A stretch of 64,000 nucleotides of DNA, taken from contig CM020618.1 of the NCBI GenBank assembly GCA_009829735.1, forward strand, positions 13,560,568-13,624,567. Reading direction: 5' to 3'. Shown here one piece after another: positions 53,410 to 64,000 of this stretch. The stretch is from Pyropia yezoensis. Taxonomy: Eukaryota > Rhodophyta > Bangiophyceae > Bangiales > Bangiaceae. The position numbers and the translations under genes are program-made. The first letter of the stretch is position 1. The number at the start of each line of letters is the position of its first letter. The notes beneath the pieces were generated by a model that was given only the letters and a program-made list of their open reading frames with translations, searched no databases and was not told the origin of the DNA.

Positions 53410-55107
53410 ATTTAAACGGGGGGGAGGCGGGTAGCCCGAGACGTCAAGGCGGCTGGGGTGCGTCGGGAGGGGAGATGAGGAGGGGCAGGCGGGAGGGGAG
53501 CACGACGGGGGGTCGGCGGCGGCGGCACCACCCACACCGACGGATAGGTAAATGCTGGAGAGAGGAGCGCCTGCGCCCAGCCGACTGCGAACCCGACCCG
53601 CCACGGAGGCACTATGCAGGAGGAGTCGTACCCGACCCTACTCACAAACGTGCCCGCCTCCCCTGAGCAGTGTCAGTAGGTCTCGGCCAGGACCATGTGC
53701 AAGTGGGGTCTAGGCCAGGACCATGTGCAAGTGGGGTCCTGGCCCAAGACCTTGCTGATGGGGACCACGCCGTTCCAGTTTAAGGCGGTGACGTCTTGTG
53801 GGGCTGAGCTGACGCATTCATTGGTTGACAACCACGGCAGACGCCAGAAATAGAGTGGAAAGAGGACCAAGGACACAAACGGGCATCTGGGGCCAGACAG
53901 GTAGGGAATGGACAGGCTATCCATGGACCATCAAGAGCACTATGAGCTGCTCTTTTTGACTTTTTTTTTTTCTTGGCTGTTTGTGCTTCACGCTGCTTCA
54001 TGGGGTAGCAAGCCACAGATTCTGTCCGCCTTCGGGCCGTCTTGACTTCAGGCGTGGAGCGCTTGTGCTTGCATCTCGGGCGCAAGAGATAATTCTGAGA
54101 TTGCTGCGCAGCGCAACTCGCCTTGCAGGGGACAAGCGGACAACACGGGCCAGGCCAGAAGGGGGGTTGCGATGCGCAAAAGGGGGGTGCAGATACGGCT
54201 GGCGAAGATGCGCGGCTAGCGCCTCCTCCCCCCCACGCCGCCGCCGTCACCAACCAGCTGCACCCATGCCACTGCGGCGACCCCGCCCTCACCAAACCGT
54301 CGGCGCGCGCGGCCGTGCGTGTCCAGCCGCCGTTACGTCTGCTGTCGCGGCAGCAAACGGCGGACCGCCGCTGTCGCAGCCACCGCCCCGCGCTATCACC
54401 AGGAGCCTTGTGTTCTACACGCATGTAGTGTGTAGCGGATGGCGGGGGGCGAGAGAGGGGCAAAGGGCTGGGCACGGGCGGAGACTGGGGGCGACTCGAC
54501 GCCTTGGAAGAGTACAGACAGCGGGAGCGAAGCGGCAAAGCGGGGTCGGAAAGCAAGAATAATATGAGAAAGCTTTGGTCTAGGGAGGTCATCATGGACA
54601 TGGTCATGGTGGGGCGTGGCCAGCCGGCCCCGCCACCGTCCACCCACCCACCCGCCCCCCCCGCCCGCTTGCCTTCCGAGGCACCCACGGTGGCAGTGGC
54701 GGCGGCGGTGACAGCGGCAGGGGCCCCTGCCAGTGCACCCTCTGCCACCCCCCCCCCCCCCCCCCCCCCACCCTGAAAAAGGCTGGTTCCCCCCACCGCG
54801 TGGGGAGTCCCCGTCCCCACACCGTTCCGTTCATACAGTCAAGCGCGGTCTGGCGCCGCTACTCGGCGCCAGCCGCGGTCCATCCTCCACACGCCCACCC
54901 GAGCGCCAGTCACCCCCCACGCCGCTTCGGCCGGGAGGTCGCGGCCACTCCTTGTCGCTCTTGGCGTTGGCGGTGGCGCCGTCCGCCCTGGTCCTTGTCA
55001 CCGTCACCGCCGCCGCCGCCGCCCCGCTTCGCCTCCCGCCCGCCCCTCCCAGCCTCCCAGCCCGACCTTGCCCCCCCCCCCGCCGCCTCGCAGGGTGACC
55101 ATCCCCT
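53410..55107. other. Intergenic region between the convergent glycine-rich genes
   Basis: Contains a 28-bp tandem duplication at 53685-53739 (GGCCAGGACCATGTGCAAGTGGGGTC twice) and C-runs of about 20 at 54750-54770. No coding region supported. Confidence 0.5.
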
Positions 55108-55917
55108 TTAGTGCACGTACACGCCGCCGCCGTTGCCACCCCAGCCGCCATAGCCGCCGTTGCCGCCGTTACCGTGGCCGTAGGCGTCCCCCCCGCGGCC
55201 GCCCTTGCCGCCGCTGCCCCCGTTCCCAGCCACGTACACCGTGTCGCCTCCGCCGTGGCCCTTCCCCCCCCCGCCCCCGCGCTTCTCCACGTACACCCCG
55301 CCCCCGTTGCCGCCCCAGCCGCCGCCGCCCCCGTCGCCAGCATTCCCGCCACCGTACGCGTTGCCGCCGTGGCCGCCCTTGCCGCCGCTGCCGCCATTGC
55401 CCGCCACGTACAATGTGTTAGACGGGCGGCCGCCGCCGCCCTTGCCCTTGTGCGTCACCACCACGTCCCCCCCCCAGCCTCCCCAGCCGCCGTTGCCCCC
55501 GTTGCCAGCATTCCCGCCACCGTACGCGTTGCCGCCGTGGCCGCCCTTGCCGCCGCCGCCCCCATTGCCCGCCACGTACACTGTGTTAGACGGGCGGCCG
55601 CCGCCGCCCTTGCCGTGGCCCTTGCCCCCCCCGCCCACATACACCCCGCCGCCGTCGCCGCCCCAGCCGCCGCCGCCCCCCTTGCCGGCATTGCCGTGTC
55701 CGTACGCGTTGCCCCCGCGGCCGCCGCCGCCGCCGCCGCCGCCGTTGCCCGCAACGTAGACGGTGGTTCCGCCGCCAGAGGGCTTGCCCCACGACGTTGG
55801 CTGGTACGTCCGCTCGACCGACGCCGCCACGGGCAGCGCCATCGTGGCGGGCGCCGAACCGGCCACCGCCGCCGCCGTCGCGACCAGCACCACCGACACG
55901 ACTGTGCGCATGGCCAT
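55108..55917 (-). CDS. Secreted glycine-rich repeat protein 2, paralogue of protein 1
   Basis: A 269-aa protein from the ATG at 55917 (a second ATG lies two codons on); stop TAA at 55108-55110. The signal peptide (VVSVVLVATAAAVAGSAPATMA) ends before LPVAAS and is closely similar to that of protein 1, including the LPV start of the mature protein. Four modules follow, each T-V/L-YVAGNGG, Gly-rich, GGNAYGxGNAG, GGWGGxGGGVYV, linked by GGRPSN-type joints. Here the modules contain Trp and Tyr where protein 1 has His, so cross-linking or aromatic stacking is possible (inference). Likely extracellular and structural. Confidence 0.8.
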   Translation of the reverse strand: MAMRTVVSVVLVATAAAVAGSAPATMALPVAASVERTYQPTSWGKPSGGGTTVYVAGNGGGGGGGGRGGNAYGHGNAGKGGGGGWGGDGGGVYVGGGGKGHGKGGGGRPSNTVYVAGNGGGGGKGGHGGNAYGGGNAGNGGNGGWGGWGGDVVVTHKGKGGGGRPSNTLYVAGNGGSGGKGGHGGNAYGGGNAGDGGGGGWGGNGGGVYVEKRGGGGGKGHGGGDTVYVAGNGGSGGKGGRGGDAYGHGNGGNGGYGGWGGNGGGVYVH

Positions 55918-58900
55918 GATGAAGAGAGAGAGGTAGGCGGAGGGGGGGGGGGTGCTGGTGAGGGCGGGGAGGTCAGCGCGAGGGATCACACGGTGGGGTG
56001 GTGGGCACGAAACAGGCGGTGGCGGTGGGCGCCGTGGGTTGGCAGGTGGCTGTGGAGCTGGATGTGGGTGACGGGCATCCCAACTCTCCACCGCCGTCGC
56101 GGCGGGTGTTCTTGTAGCCACTCGCACACGGCATTGCGGCGCGTCTTGGTCTGGCACCCCCTGCCCGCACCCACAGCCAGCCGGCATGCCGCTCCGCAGG
56201 GCCCGCCGGGGATCGACGGCCGGCCCACCGGCACGGGCTGGCGTCGACCTGCGGGGCGGGAGATTGCCAAAGCCCTCGCGCCGCCCCCACCTCCACCCGA
56301 TGCTCGGCCCTCCTCCTTGTCCCTTCTTCCAGTATACCTAGACGTGGCGGCCACCCACCAACTACGGCGGGGGATGAGGCGCCGGCCACGATCAGATACG
56401 GCGCCCTGTTGTGAGCCCCGCCGTCCTCCCCCCCACCCCCGCACGTCTGCCCCCTCGGTCTCACCCCCCCGGGTCGCCCGCTCCACGTGCACAGTAGACA
56501 GGGTGCCGCTACCGACGGTGGCGAAAATGTCGAGTTGTCTACCAGCCCCGAGTGGATAGACATACCACCATCGACCGCATCTCCTTGCAGCCAGGCTCCC
56601 GCGCCCCTTCCCGCCCATCATCCCGCGACTTGCCACCAGCTGGTTGTCAACGTGGCAGTCACCCCATCCTACCGCCGCTCCGGCCTCACGTTATGGTGCG
56701 TCCTGCCCACCCCTTGCTGCACCCCCCACCGCCTCCACCCCTCTCCCACCCCATCCAGACCGACGCTCTGGACGCTCATACACACCTCCCACCTCGACCT
56801 GGCGAGTGTGGTCAGGGTGGCCACCCCGCTCGACAGTGCCTCGACAGTGTTCCCTCACCCCCCCGGTGCGCTCCCCCCCCCCCCCCCCCCCGCGCTCACA
56901 GTTCTTCCGTGCAAACAGTTGCGGCCACGCCGCTCCCCACGCCGTCCAACCCCCCCCCCCCTCTGTCGTCCCCCTTACCCCCCACCAACCCCCCCCCTCC
57001 CCCCCTTGACCCTCACACCCCACCCCTGACAAGAGCCCCCCACCCACCCACGTCGCGAACGCGGGACCCACCGCGAGGTGCGTCGCGCTTTCCCCTGTCA
57101 CCCGCCGCTCCTCGCCGCCCGACTGCGCCCCTCGCCCCCCCCCCCCAGTGCAATCCCCACCAGTGTGGCCGAGCAGACGACGCGGACGCCGCACACGCCA
57201 TGGCGAGGAGCGGAGCAAGGGGGCAGCCGCCCCACCCGTCCAACACTGCTGGGGGGGGGGGGGCGGCCGGGGGGGGGCGGGGAGGCGGGGGGGGGGGGGG
57301 GGGGGGAGAGGGCAACGGGGTAGGAAGGGGAGGGGAGACGTTCCATGGGGGACCGCCCTCCTCCCCTCCCCCGCCAGGGGCTCTGTCGAAACGGTGACAG
57401 CGCATCACCGACGGCGCCACAAGGCCAACAGACACACACACAGAGAGAGGCGAGGAAGAGGATCACCCTGCGGTGTGAAGGGGGGGGGGAAGGGACGCGG
57501 CCAGCAAAAAAGTAAAAAAAAGGGAGAACAGCACTGGCGGAGGTGGGGGGGGAGAGGGGGGGGGGGGGGCGAACAGAGAGAAGAGGGGCAACGTGATCAG
57601 GACTCTACGAGCAGCCCTCGCGGCCAAGCCTGGCAAAGTGGGTGGGGGAGCGGGGGAAGGCGGGCCCGCCGCACGGGGGGTGTGGGTGGACTGGCGGGCT
57701 CGGTTCACCCGCAGTGGGAGGGGAAGCGAGTGGCCAGGTGGAAGCCGCCAGCGGCCGTCGGCAAGGAGGAGGGGCGGCCACAACTGCCGGCGCTGCACCG
57801 CCTCGGCTCCTTCCCTCCCCCCGCCTCCACCAGCCGGTCCTTGTCACTGGCCACGGGCACCTGACATTGCCTCCCCTGACCTTGACCTGGCATCGCTGCA
57901 CACACACGCGATTCCACGTGCCACACACGCGAGGTACATACGATGCGCGATCCGCGGCGCAGCGAGTCAAGAGGCGGCCAGATGAACTGGCCGCGGGACA
58001 GTGGGCCACACGCGGGCCGCCGGCCTCTGGGCCGGCCGCCGGCTGGTGGGCCGGTGGGGGGGATGCAGTCTGACGGTAACTCGTTGGGGTCTTTGGCTGG
58101 GGCGGAGAGCCCACACGACGAGCACAGGGCGTGGCGCCGTCGCGAGGGGAGGGCCCCCTGCACGAGGGGGGCGCGGTTGACGCGCGGGCGGGACGGGTTG
58201 GGACGCCTCCCTGGCGGCGGCCCGCGCGCGCGCCCGCCGCTCCCCCCTCCCGGTGGCCACCCGGCGGCGACGCCTGCGCCGGTCGACGGGGAAGACGGGA
58301 CGGGCGCCGTCGCTCCCCCCGCGCCCCGGGGCCCCTCTCACCGACAGCGGCGCCACCAAGCCTTGCCCGCCCCACATCACCGCGCGCGTGTGGGGCGCCC
58401 GCGCCGCGACCCACCGGCGGCGGTCCGTCTGGCTCCACGTACCACCGAGGGCGCAGCGTTCTGTCTGCCCGCTGACCATGCGACCAAGCCGTTTTTTTTC
58501 TTTCTTTTTTTGTAACAGCGAGCTCGCCTGGCAGGGTCTCGGCACCCCCTCCTCGGCATTGACACTGGCGCTTGGCCGTTGCCGTTGTAGCCCTTCCCCG
58601 CCCCCCCCACCCCCGCCCCCTCCCACCTCCCCCAATCCAACCGAGCCCTCCCCTCGCTTGGCGTTAGGACAAGCGCTCTCCGCGGCGCACCACCCGGTCC
58701 AACCAACGGTGCCCTGCTCGACCTTCCCCCCCCCCCCCCCCCCTCCCGCGTCCACCGCGCCGCGTCCTCCCCCGTCCATCCTCCACCCCGCCCCTGACCG
58801 GCGCGCGCGGGGGGGTGCCACACCGACGGATGGATCGCTCACGCTACCCCCTCCCCCCCACCGGACCGACAGTCTCCGCCGCCGCCGCCGCCGCGTTGAC

Positions 58901-59273
58901 TCCCACCACATCCACCACCAGCACCACACCCACTGATACTGGCCTGTGCCACGTCCGCCGCCTCGTGTCCTCTACGAGGGCTCCGTTTTGTCACCGCGTG
59001 CGCCCATCCCCGCCCACCCCGCCACCCCCCCCCTGACCACCCTCCCCTGCGAGCCGTCAGCAGCCCTAAAGCCATTAGCATGAACCCCCCCCCCCCCCCC
59101 CCCTCTCCCCCTCTCTGTCTCGCAGTCCCCCCGGCAACCCCCCCGTCATCTGCCCGTACCGGATGAAGGCTTGCCTGGATAGCCCCATGCTCTGCCCACC
59201 CCCCCCGCCCCACGGGCTCGTCCACCAGCGGGAGAGATGCGGAGGCGAGCGCCGGCAACAGGCCCGTACGTAC
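55918..59273. other. GC-rich, C/G-run-rich DNA without a supported gene
   Basis: Poly-C and poly-G runs of 15-24 at about 56873-56892, 57283-57306, 58727-58744 and 59087-59102. ORFs up to 320 codons exist on both strands but are Pro/Gly/Arg artefacts. A CTAGGTATAC word on the minus strand near 56332 is too far from glycine-rich gene 2 to call a promoter. Confidence 0.4.
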
Positions 59274-60195
59274 GTAGCCTGTCTGCCCCAATAACCAACC
59301 ACCTCACCAGACGAGGTAGTTCTCTACGGCTCCTCAAATAAAATAAAAACACCGCTGGAGAGAGGAGAGTGAGCTCAGTCCCATGATGTTCTTTTTTTTT
59401 GTCCTCATGAGTGAGCATCTCGTAGCGCAGCTCTCAATATGGGGCTGCCACGTGTAGTGCTTCTAAATCGACCAGCCCTGCAATTTGCCTTCGGGGCCCA
59501 TCTCGAGTACGATACGTGTCAAGAGGATTTCCAGTACGGCTCAGTGTTTACTCTTCCCTCGCATAGTCGAACCGTTCTGCCCTACGGAAGCACTGCCAAA
59601 CCCAAGCGCGTCCGCTGGCGGCGCGCACAAGATCGAAGACGCTGCATTTGTACTGTTCTTGTTCCCTCACTCGCCGGTCCCTGGTGACGAGAGCTTCTCG
59701 AGCGCGACTATCCGTGCGCTGCTTCTTCTCGGCAGCCTTCCGCACCGCCTCCTCGAGCTTATCAACATGCGAGACAGACCGAGGATGGCCAACATCAACT
59801 GGGAAACCAGGCATTTACCAGATAGACAAGGAAAAAGTTCACAGGCCCGCGCAGATGGGTCCACAGGGGGATGCTCCCTCCCCGGCGACGACAGACGCCC
59901 CCCCCCGACGCTGGGAGAAACCGCCTGCTGCCGCGCCGCATCAGGTTCTGAGGAAGTTCCAGCTACATGGCCGGCTCCGCCACGGGTATTCGACAGTGTT
60001 GGGTGGGGGGGGCGGTGCGGGGCGCGGGGTATGTGTGGTACAGTGGGGGGAGAACAACTCACGGGTGACCAGTACAGCGCGTTACGCGACCAAGTGTGAC
60101 AGATCGTAGCTTGAGGGGTCAATTTCGGGGTACACGTGGGCCACGTGGCATGGTTGGTTTAGGGGAGTGGTTGGTTATTGGGGCAGACAAGCTAC
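59274..60195. mobile_element. Possible inverted-repeat element with 29-bp ends
   Basis: GTAGCYTGTCTGCCCCAATA and the next nine bases (59274-59302) recur as the reverse complement at 60167-60195 with one mismatch. The enclosed 0.86 kb includes an 88-aa minus-strand ORF. No convincing target duplication, so it may be a small transposon or two outward-facing ends of other elements. Confidence 0.4.
59548..59814 (-). CDS. Small charged ORF, probable coiled coil, unknown function
   Basis: 88 codons from the ATG at 59814. Residues about 18-52 are rich in Lys, Arg, Glu and Ala with heptad-like spacing (KLEEAVRKAAEKKQR). The rest has no known motif. It stands out because its composition is not that of the GC artefacts around it. 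It may be an exon or a remnant of a transposon gene. Confidence 0.3.
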   Translation of the reverse strand: MPGFPVDVGHPRSVSHVDKLEEAVRKAAEKKQRTDSRAREALVTRDRRVREQEQYKCSVFDLVRAASGRAWVWQCFRRAERFDYAREE

Positions 60196-60437
60196 TGTAC
60201 CTATTTACGTCACAGCGGGCCGGTCGCCCGAAGGTCAAGGCGCGAGGGAGAGCTCGATGGCCATTGGGCCACGGGTGCCCAGAGCCTGCGCTGTCACTGA
60301 GCTCACCCGTTTCCCCTCTCGCCTTTATACACGGTCACAGTCAGCGCTCGAGTTGAGCGCGGGCGCGGTCCAGCTAGCGAACTGGATGGAGCCGGCGGGG
60401 GGGGGCCGGGCGGGGGTTGACCAGGACAGCGTCCCCC
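60196..60437. other. Short stretch before the assembly gap, no gene seen
   Basis: Balanced to GC-rich sequence with no ORF of note, ending in C-runs at the gap. Confidence 0.4.
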
Positions 60438-60937
60438 NNNNNNNNNNNNNNNNNNNNNNNNNNNNNNNNNNNNNNNNNNNNNNNNNNNNNNNNNNNNNNN
60501 NNNNNNNNNNNNNNNNNNNNNNNNNNNNNNNNNNNNNNNNNNNNNNNNNNNNNNNNNNNNNNNNNNNNNNNNNNNNNNNNNNNNNNNNNNNNNNNNNNNN
60601 NNNNNNNNNNNNNNNNNNNNNNNNNNNNNNNNNNNNNNNNNNNNNNNNNNNNNNNNNNNNNNNNNNNNNNNNNNNNNNNNNNNNNNNNNNNNNNNNNNNN
60701 NNNNNNNNNNNNNNNNNNNNNNNNNNNNNNNNNNNNNNNNNNNNNNNNNNNNNNNNNNNNNNNNNNNNNNNNNNNNNNNNNNNNNNNNNNNNNNNNNNNN
60801 NNNNNNNNNNNNNNNNNNNNNNNNNNNNNNNNNNNNNNNNNNNNNNNNNNNNNNNNNNNNNNNNNNNNNNNNNNNNNNNNNNNNNNNNNNNNNNNNNNNN
60901 NNNNNNNNNNNNNNNNNNNNNNNNNNNNNNNNNNNNN
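60438..60937. other. Assembly gap, 500 N
   Basis: Exactly 500 undetermined bases, a conventional placeholder, so true size is unknown. Long open frames across it are meaningless. Confidence 0.99.
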
Positions 60938-61672
60938 GGGGGTGGTGGCGGCCGGCCGATCCGGCTGTTGACGCGGGGGTGGTGGTGGCGCCGGCTGGCC
61001 GCGCGGTGTTGGGCGCGGCGGTGGTGGAGGCGGGGGAGGCGGCGGCTGGCGGCGCGGCGCGGCTGGCGCGGCGGCGGCTGCATCTGGCCCCCGGCGGGGG
61101 ACGCGGCTGGGGTTCCCTTGAGGGAGGAGGCGGCTGGCGACGCGGCGTCGGCTGCATCTGCCCGAGCGGCGGGAGAATCGGCGGGGGACGCGGCGGGGTG
61201 CCCGTGAGGGAGGAGGCGGCTGCTTCTGGCCCCCTTGCGGGGGACGCGGGCTGGGGTGCCCGTGAGGGGGGAGGTGGCTGGCGACGTGGCGTCGGCTGTG
61301 GCGGCGGGGGCGGCGCGCGACGTACCGGTGGACGTGCTGGGGGACGCGGCTGGGGACGTGCTGAGGAACGCGGCGGGTGACGGGGCGGCGGACGGGGCGG
61401 GGGACGCGGCTGGCGCCAAGGCGTCTGACGGCGCGGCGGCTGCATCTCGCTGTGTTGCGGCTGCATCTGGTGGCGCGGCGGCGGACGCTGGCCGCTTGGC
61501 GACGGCGGTGGGCGACGTTCCGGCGCACGTGCTGGGGATCGCAGCGGGGGACGAGGCGGGCGAGGGTGCGGACGGCGACGTGGCGGCTCGGCCGGCGCTT
61601 TGGGTGGTGTCAACCACTCCCTGGCCCGGGGCGAGCGCGCAGACGCTGCCGGCGTCGTCGACCACTGCCGAG
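60938..61672. other. GC-rich repeat DNA after the gap
   Basis: Words such as GGCGGGGGACGCGGCTGG recur irregularly. Frames on both strands are artefacts; the 5' part of the next gene might reach into here. Confidence 0.4.
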
Positions 61673-63826
61673 ATGGCGGGGCAGGCCCGAGGGGCTGCCG
61701 CACCGAGCTCCGGTGGCCGAGGGGCGGTCAAGGCGGGGCGGGGGGGGGCCACGGCAGGGCGGGGGGCGGCCAAGGCAGGGCGGGGGGCGGCCAAGGCGGG
61801 GCGCGGCGCGTCGGCCGCAGGGCGGCGGCGGCAAAAGCTGTAACGGGGGCCGCTGTGTCGGGGGCAGGGCGCGGCGCGTCGGCTGCAGGGCGGGCGGCGG
61901 CGAAAGCCGGAACGGAGGCCGCAGGGTCGGCCAAAGCCGGAACGGGGGCCGCTGTGTCGAGGGCAGGGCGCGGCGCGTCGACCGCCAGGTCAAGGGGGGG
62001 GGGACGGGGGCGCCGGCCTCCACTGCATCTCCTCCTCGTCTGCGCCAGTCGACGCTCACGCAAGCGGGCGCGACCGACGCCCTCAAGAGGCTCTCTGCCG
62101 CACGTGGCGGCGCGCGTGGCGCGGCTGCGGCCGCACGTGGTGGCGCGCGTGGCGCGGCCACGGCCACGCGTGGCGGCGAGCGTGGCGCGGCTGCGGCCGC
62201 ACGTGGCGGCGCGCGTGGCGCGGCCGCGGCCGCGCGTGGCGGTGCGCGTGGCGGCGCGCGTGGCGCGGCCGCGGCCGCGCGTGGCGGCACGCGTGGCGCG
62301 GTCGCTCCCGCGGCGGAAAAGGTAAGCTCGTATGCATCTTTTTCTTCATCATGGCGCAGCGGTGCCCTTTGGCGTTCCTTGGCTTGGGTTGACGGTGTGA
62401 CTCTTTTTTGTGTCGTGGTCGGTGGCCGCTTCTAACTTCCGTGTCCCCCGTGTTGTTTGTGCCCCACGCTCGTCCTGGTTGGTCGCCGCGTCTATCTCCC
62501 GTGTCCCCTGAGTTGTTTGTGTGCCTCGCTCCAATGACTGTGCTGCACAGGCTGGAAAGAGAAAGATCGGACGGCAAGCGCAGGCTAGCAAGGAGGCGTC
62601 AGGCAGTTGCTCGGTACGTTCGCGCAACCTGCGTGGCTCCTTTTGGCAGCACCTTTGTGTCATCTGCATTGCATATGAGCATTTGTCCTCTGTGATGCCT
62701 CATGTGGTGTCAACTGGACCACATCTCACTCACATTGAGGCCCCATCTGGATTACCGTATCGCTTCTCAAACGACGTGTGTCCCCGCCCCCCTTGCATTC
62801 TCATGATACGTACGTCGCAGTCATCTGCAGAGGATCCTGCACCTGCACCGAAGCGTCCAAAGTACGCTCCACAAGGCAAGAAGCGGCGGCGCTCGATGAG
62901 GGAGACATTGCTCCGGGAGCTGGCACCTCCCGGCGACAGCGACGAGGATGGCGGGGACGACTCGGACGGGTCCGCCGCGGCGGCCCTAGAAGAGCGGGAC
63001 GCTGCGCAGGCGCGCGCCATGGAGGCCGCTGTGAAAGCCGCCGATGCCGCCAGGAAGGGAGTCCCGAGGGCGCCCGTTAGGCGGAAGGGGATGACCAAGG
63101 GTGCGCCCCAGGCTGCGCCGCCGCCTTCCACGAAGGGCAAAGGCAAGGGACCGGCTGCACCGAAGAAGGGCAAGAAACTGGCTCTTCTTGCCACGAACGC
63201 GTCGCGGACGGGTGAGGCGAGCAAGCCGACGAGGGCCCAAGGTGAGTTGGCCGGGCCGGCCCTGACGCTCGCCGTCCGCCGGGAGGTGACCGCGCGCACC
63301 ATCGCGCTCTTTAGCAATCCGCAGGACGCCGACGACGTCTTCTTGTGCAACGACGACGCGCGGGCCATGTACATTGCCAGCATCATGGCGGTGGCGCCGG
63401 CCAGCATGGAGCGGGCGGAAGAGTTGGCGCGTCAGGTGGCGGCGGTCAACGCGCGGCCGAAGAAGGAGGAGACCAGCAGCGCGACGCGCACGACGGACAT
63501 TCTGGGGCAATGTGCCCAGGCGCGGTCCACGGCGTACCACAGCTTGTGCACTTGGGTGGGTCGTCGTGGACTGCATGGTGGAGTACGAGTCGACGGAGGT
63601 GGACTACAGGGGCAACGACGAGAGCAAGCGCACGGCAGCCATCGGGACGTGGTGGCTGAAGGGGAGGCGCTACCTCAACACCAAGAGCGGGCGCGCTGCG
63701 CTGTACAACTTGTGCGCCGCGTACATCAATCGGTACGGTATGGAAGACGCCTACACGGACCAGTACCACAAGGGGCGTCGGGTGCTCAGCCTGTTGCTCG
63801 CCGTCATTGCCCTGATCGTCGCGAAG
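61673..63826 (+). CDS. Multi-exon gene of unknown function, basic nuclear-type protein, 3' end outside window
   Basis: Proposed start ATG 61673. The first exon runs to 62321 but needs frame changes near 61820 and in an 11-G run at about 61991-62001; it encodes Ala/Gly/Arg-rich repeats. Exon 62551-62613 encodes GKRKIGRQ. The next exon, 62821-63826, holds KRPKYAPQGKKRRR, an acidic Asp/Glu/Ser patch, Lys/Pro/Ala linkers, then a compact region with Trp, Tyr and Cys (CMVEYESTEVDYRG, then WWLKGRRYLNTKSG). Introns 62322-62550 and 62614-62820 are GT-AG and phase 0, and a further donor follows at 63827. One net 1-base shift lies at about 63545-63575. Basic patches suggest nuclear location. No domain is recognised; it could be host or transposon-related. 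Confidence 0.5.
61720..61990 (+). repeat. Tandem repeats of GCAGGGCGCGGCGCGTCGG type
   Basis: Several imperfect units built on GGGCGGGGGGCGGCCAAGGC and GCGCGGCGCGTCGGC, coding Ala-Gly-Arg-Gly-Ala repeats in shifting frames. Confidence 0.6.
62100..62310 (+). repeat. 33-bp tandem repeat, about six units, coding an 11-residue repeat
   Basis: Units of the form CACGTGGCGGCGCGCGTGGC plus thirteen more bases, coding ARGGARGAAAA-type repeats with Arg-Gly-Gly spacing as in RGG motifs. One unit carries an internal duplication. Confidence 0.75.
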
Positions 63827-64000
63827 GTATGGACCGTGCCCCTATGTTGTGTGTGTGGGTGTGTGTGTGGATGTGTGTGTGTCGTGTGAACTTTGTCTCT
63901 GTCGTTGTATATCATGTCATTCGGCACCATCTGGCGCCATGCGTCATTGGACTGCATCTTACTCTGCATTGGGCTGCATCTGACCTGTCTTGGGCCCTCT
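63827..64000 (+). other. Probable intron start with TG microsatellite
   Basis: Begins at the GT donor at 63827. A (TG)n-rich stretch at 63845-63886 follows. No acceptor before the window ends. Confidence 0.4.

Noticed and set aside
52138-53604. 488-codon minus-strand ORF opposite glycine-rich gene 1
   Set aside because: Ala-rich mirror of the GGC/GCC repeats; no signal peptide or ordered modules, so a shadow.
55111-56559. 482-codon plus-strand ORF opposite glycine-rich gene 2
   Set aside because: Ala/Pro/Val mirror of the glycine repeats; the minus-strand frame has the signal peptide and modules.
60303-61794. Long frames across the N gap
   Set aside because: They span 500 undetermined bases and are Pro/Ala/Arg rich; not evidence of a gene.

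Overview
The window is nuclear DNA from a GC-rich eukaryote and is dominated by transposable elements. My best guess is a bangiophyte red alga of the Porphyra/Pyropia type. The reasons are the very high GC with many long C and G runs, the small number of short GT-AG introns, the secreted glycine-rich wall-type proteins, and Copia elements with a GICDAGDYW-type reverse transcriptase motif. This is inference: no rRNA, tRNA or conserved housekeeping gene is present to fix the lineage.

Layout. 1-7.4 kb: gene-poor, with a diverged 100-bp repeat at 868 and 3957. 7.46-19.6 kb: a PIF/Harbinger DNA transposon with a transposase on + (7461-8909) and a Myb/SANT-like partner on - (17386-19610). It is split by a complete Ty3/gypsy chromovirus, here gypsy-1 (9117-16786; LTRs of 969 bp; target duplication GGCGG). 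19.6-26.7 kb: repeats and low-complexity DNA without a convincing gene. 26.75-31.2 kb: a Mutator-like (MULE) element with inverted ends and a decayed three-exon transposase gene. 31.58-47.65 kb: a Ty1/copia element (LTRs of 574 bp; target duplication GTAGG) whose integrase is interrupted by a second chromovirus, gypsy-2, on the minus strand (35186-44837; LTRs of 571 and 573 bp; target duplication CCGAC). 48.3-49.3 kb: a putative MITE. 52.1-55.9 kb: two convergent, related, secreted glycine-rich proteins, the best candidates for host genes. 61.7-63.8 kb: a multi-exon gene of unknown function running off the window, preceded by a 500-N assembly gap at 60438-60937.

How the parts relate. Both nesting events can be read exactly from 5-bp target duplications. 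Removing gypsy-2 plus one CCGAC leaves the copia integrase frame continuous. LTR pairs are about 99% identical, so all three retroelements are young, yet each pol has a stop codon: before the chromodomain in both chromoviruses, and between reverse transcriptase and RNase H in copia.

The most unusual finds are in gypsy-2. A long antisense ORF (705-769 aa, no recognised domain) lies between pol and the 3' LTR, with a TATA box on the antisense strand at the LTR edge. The gag end carries a textbook -1 frameshift signal, GGGAAAC, followed by a 7-bp stem. Gypsy-1 carries an extra U1-type zinc-finger ORF before gag, and copia joins gag and pol through an ATGA overlap.
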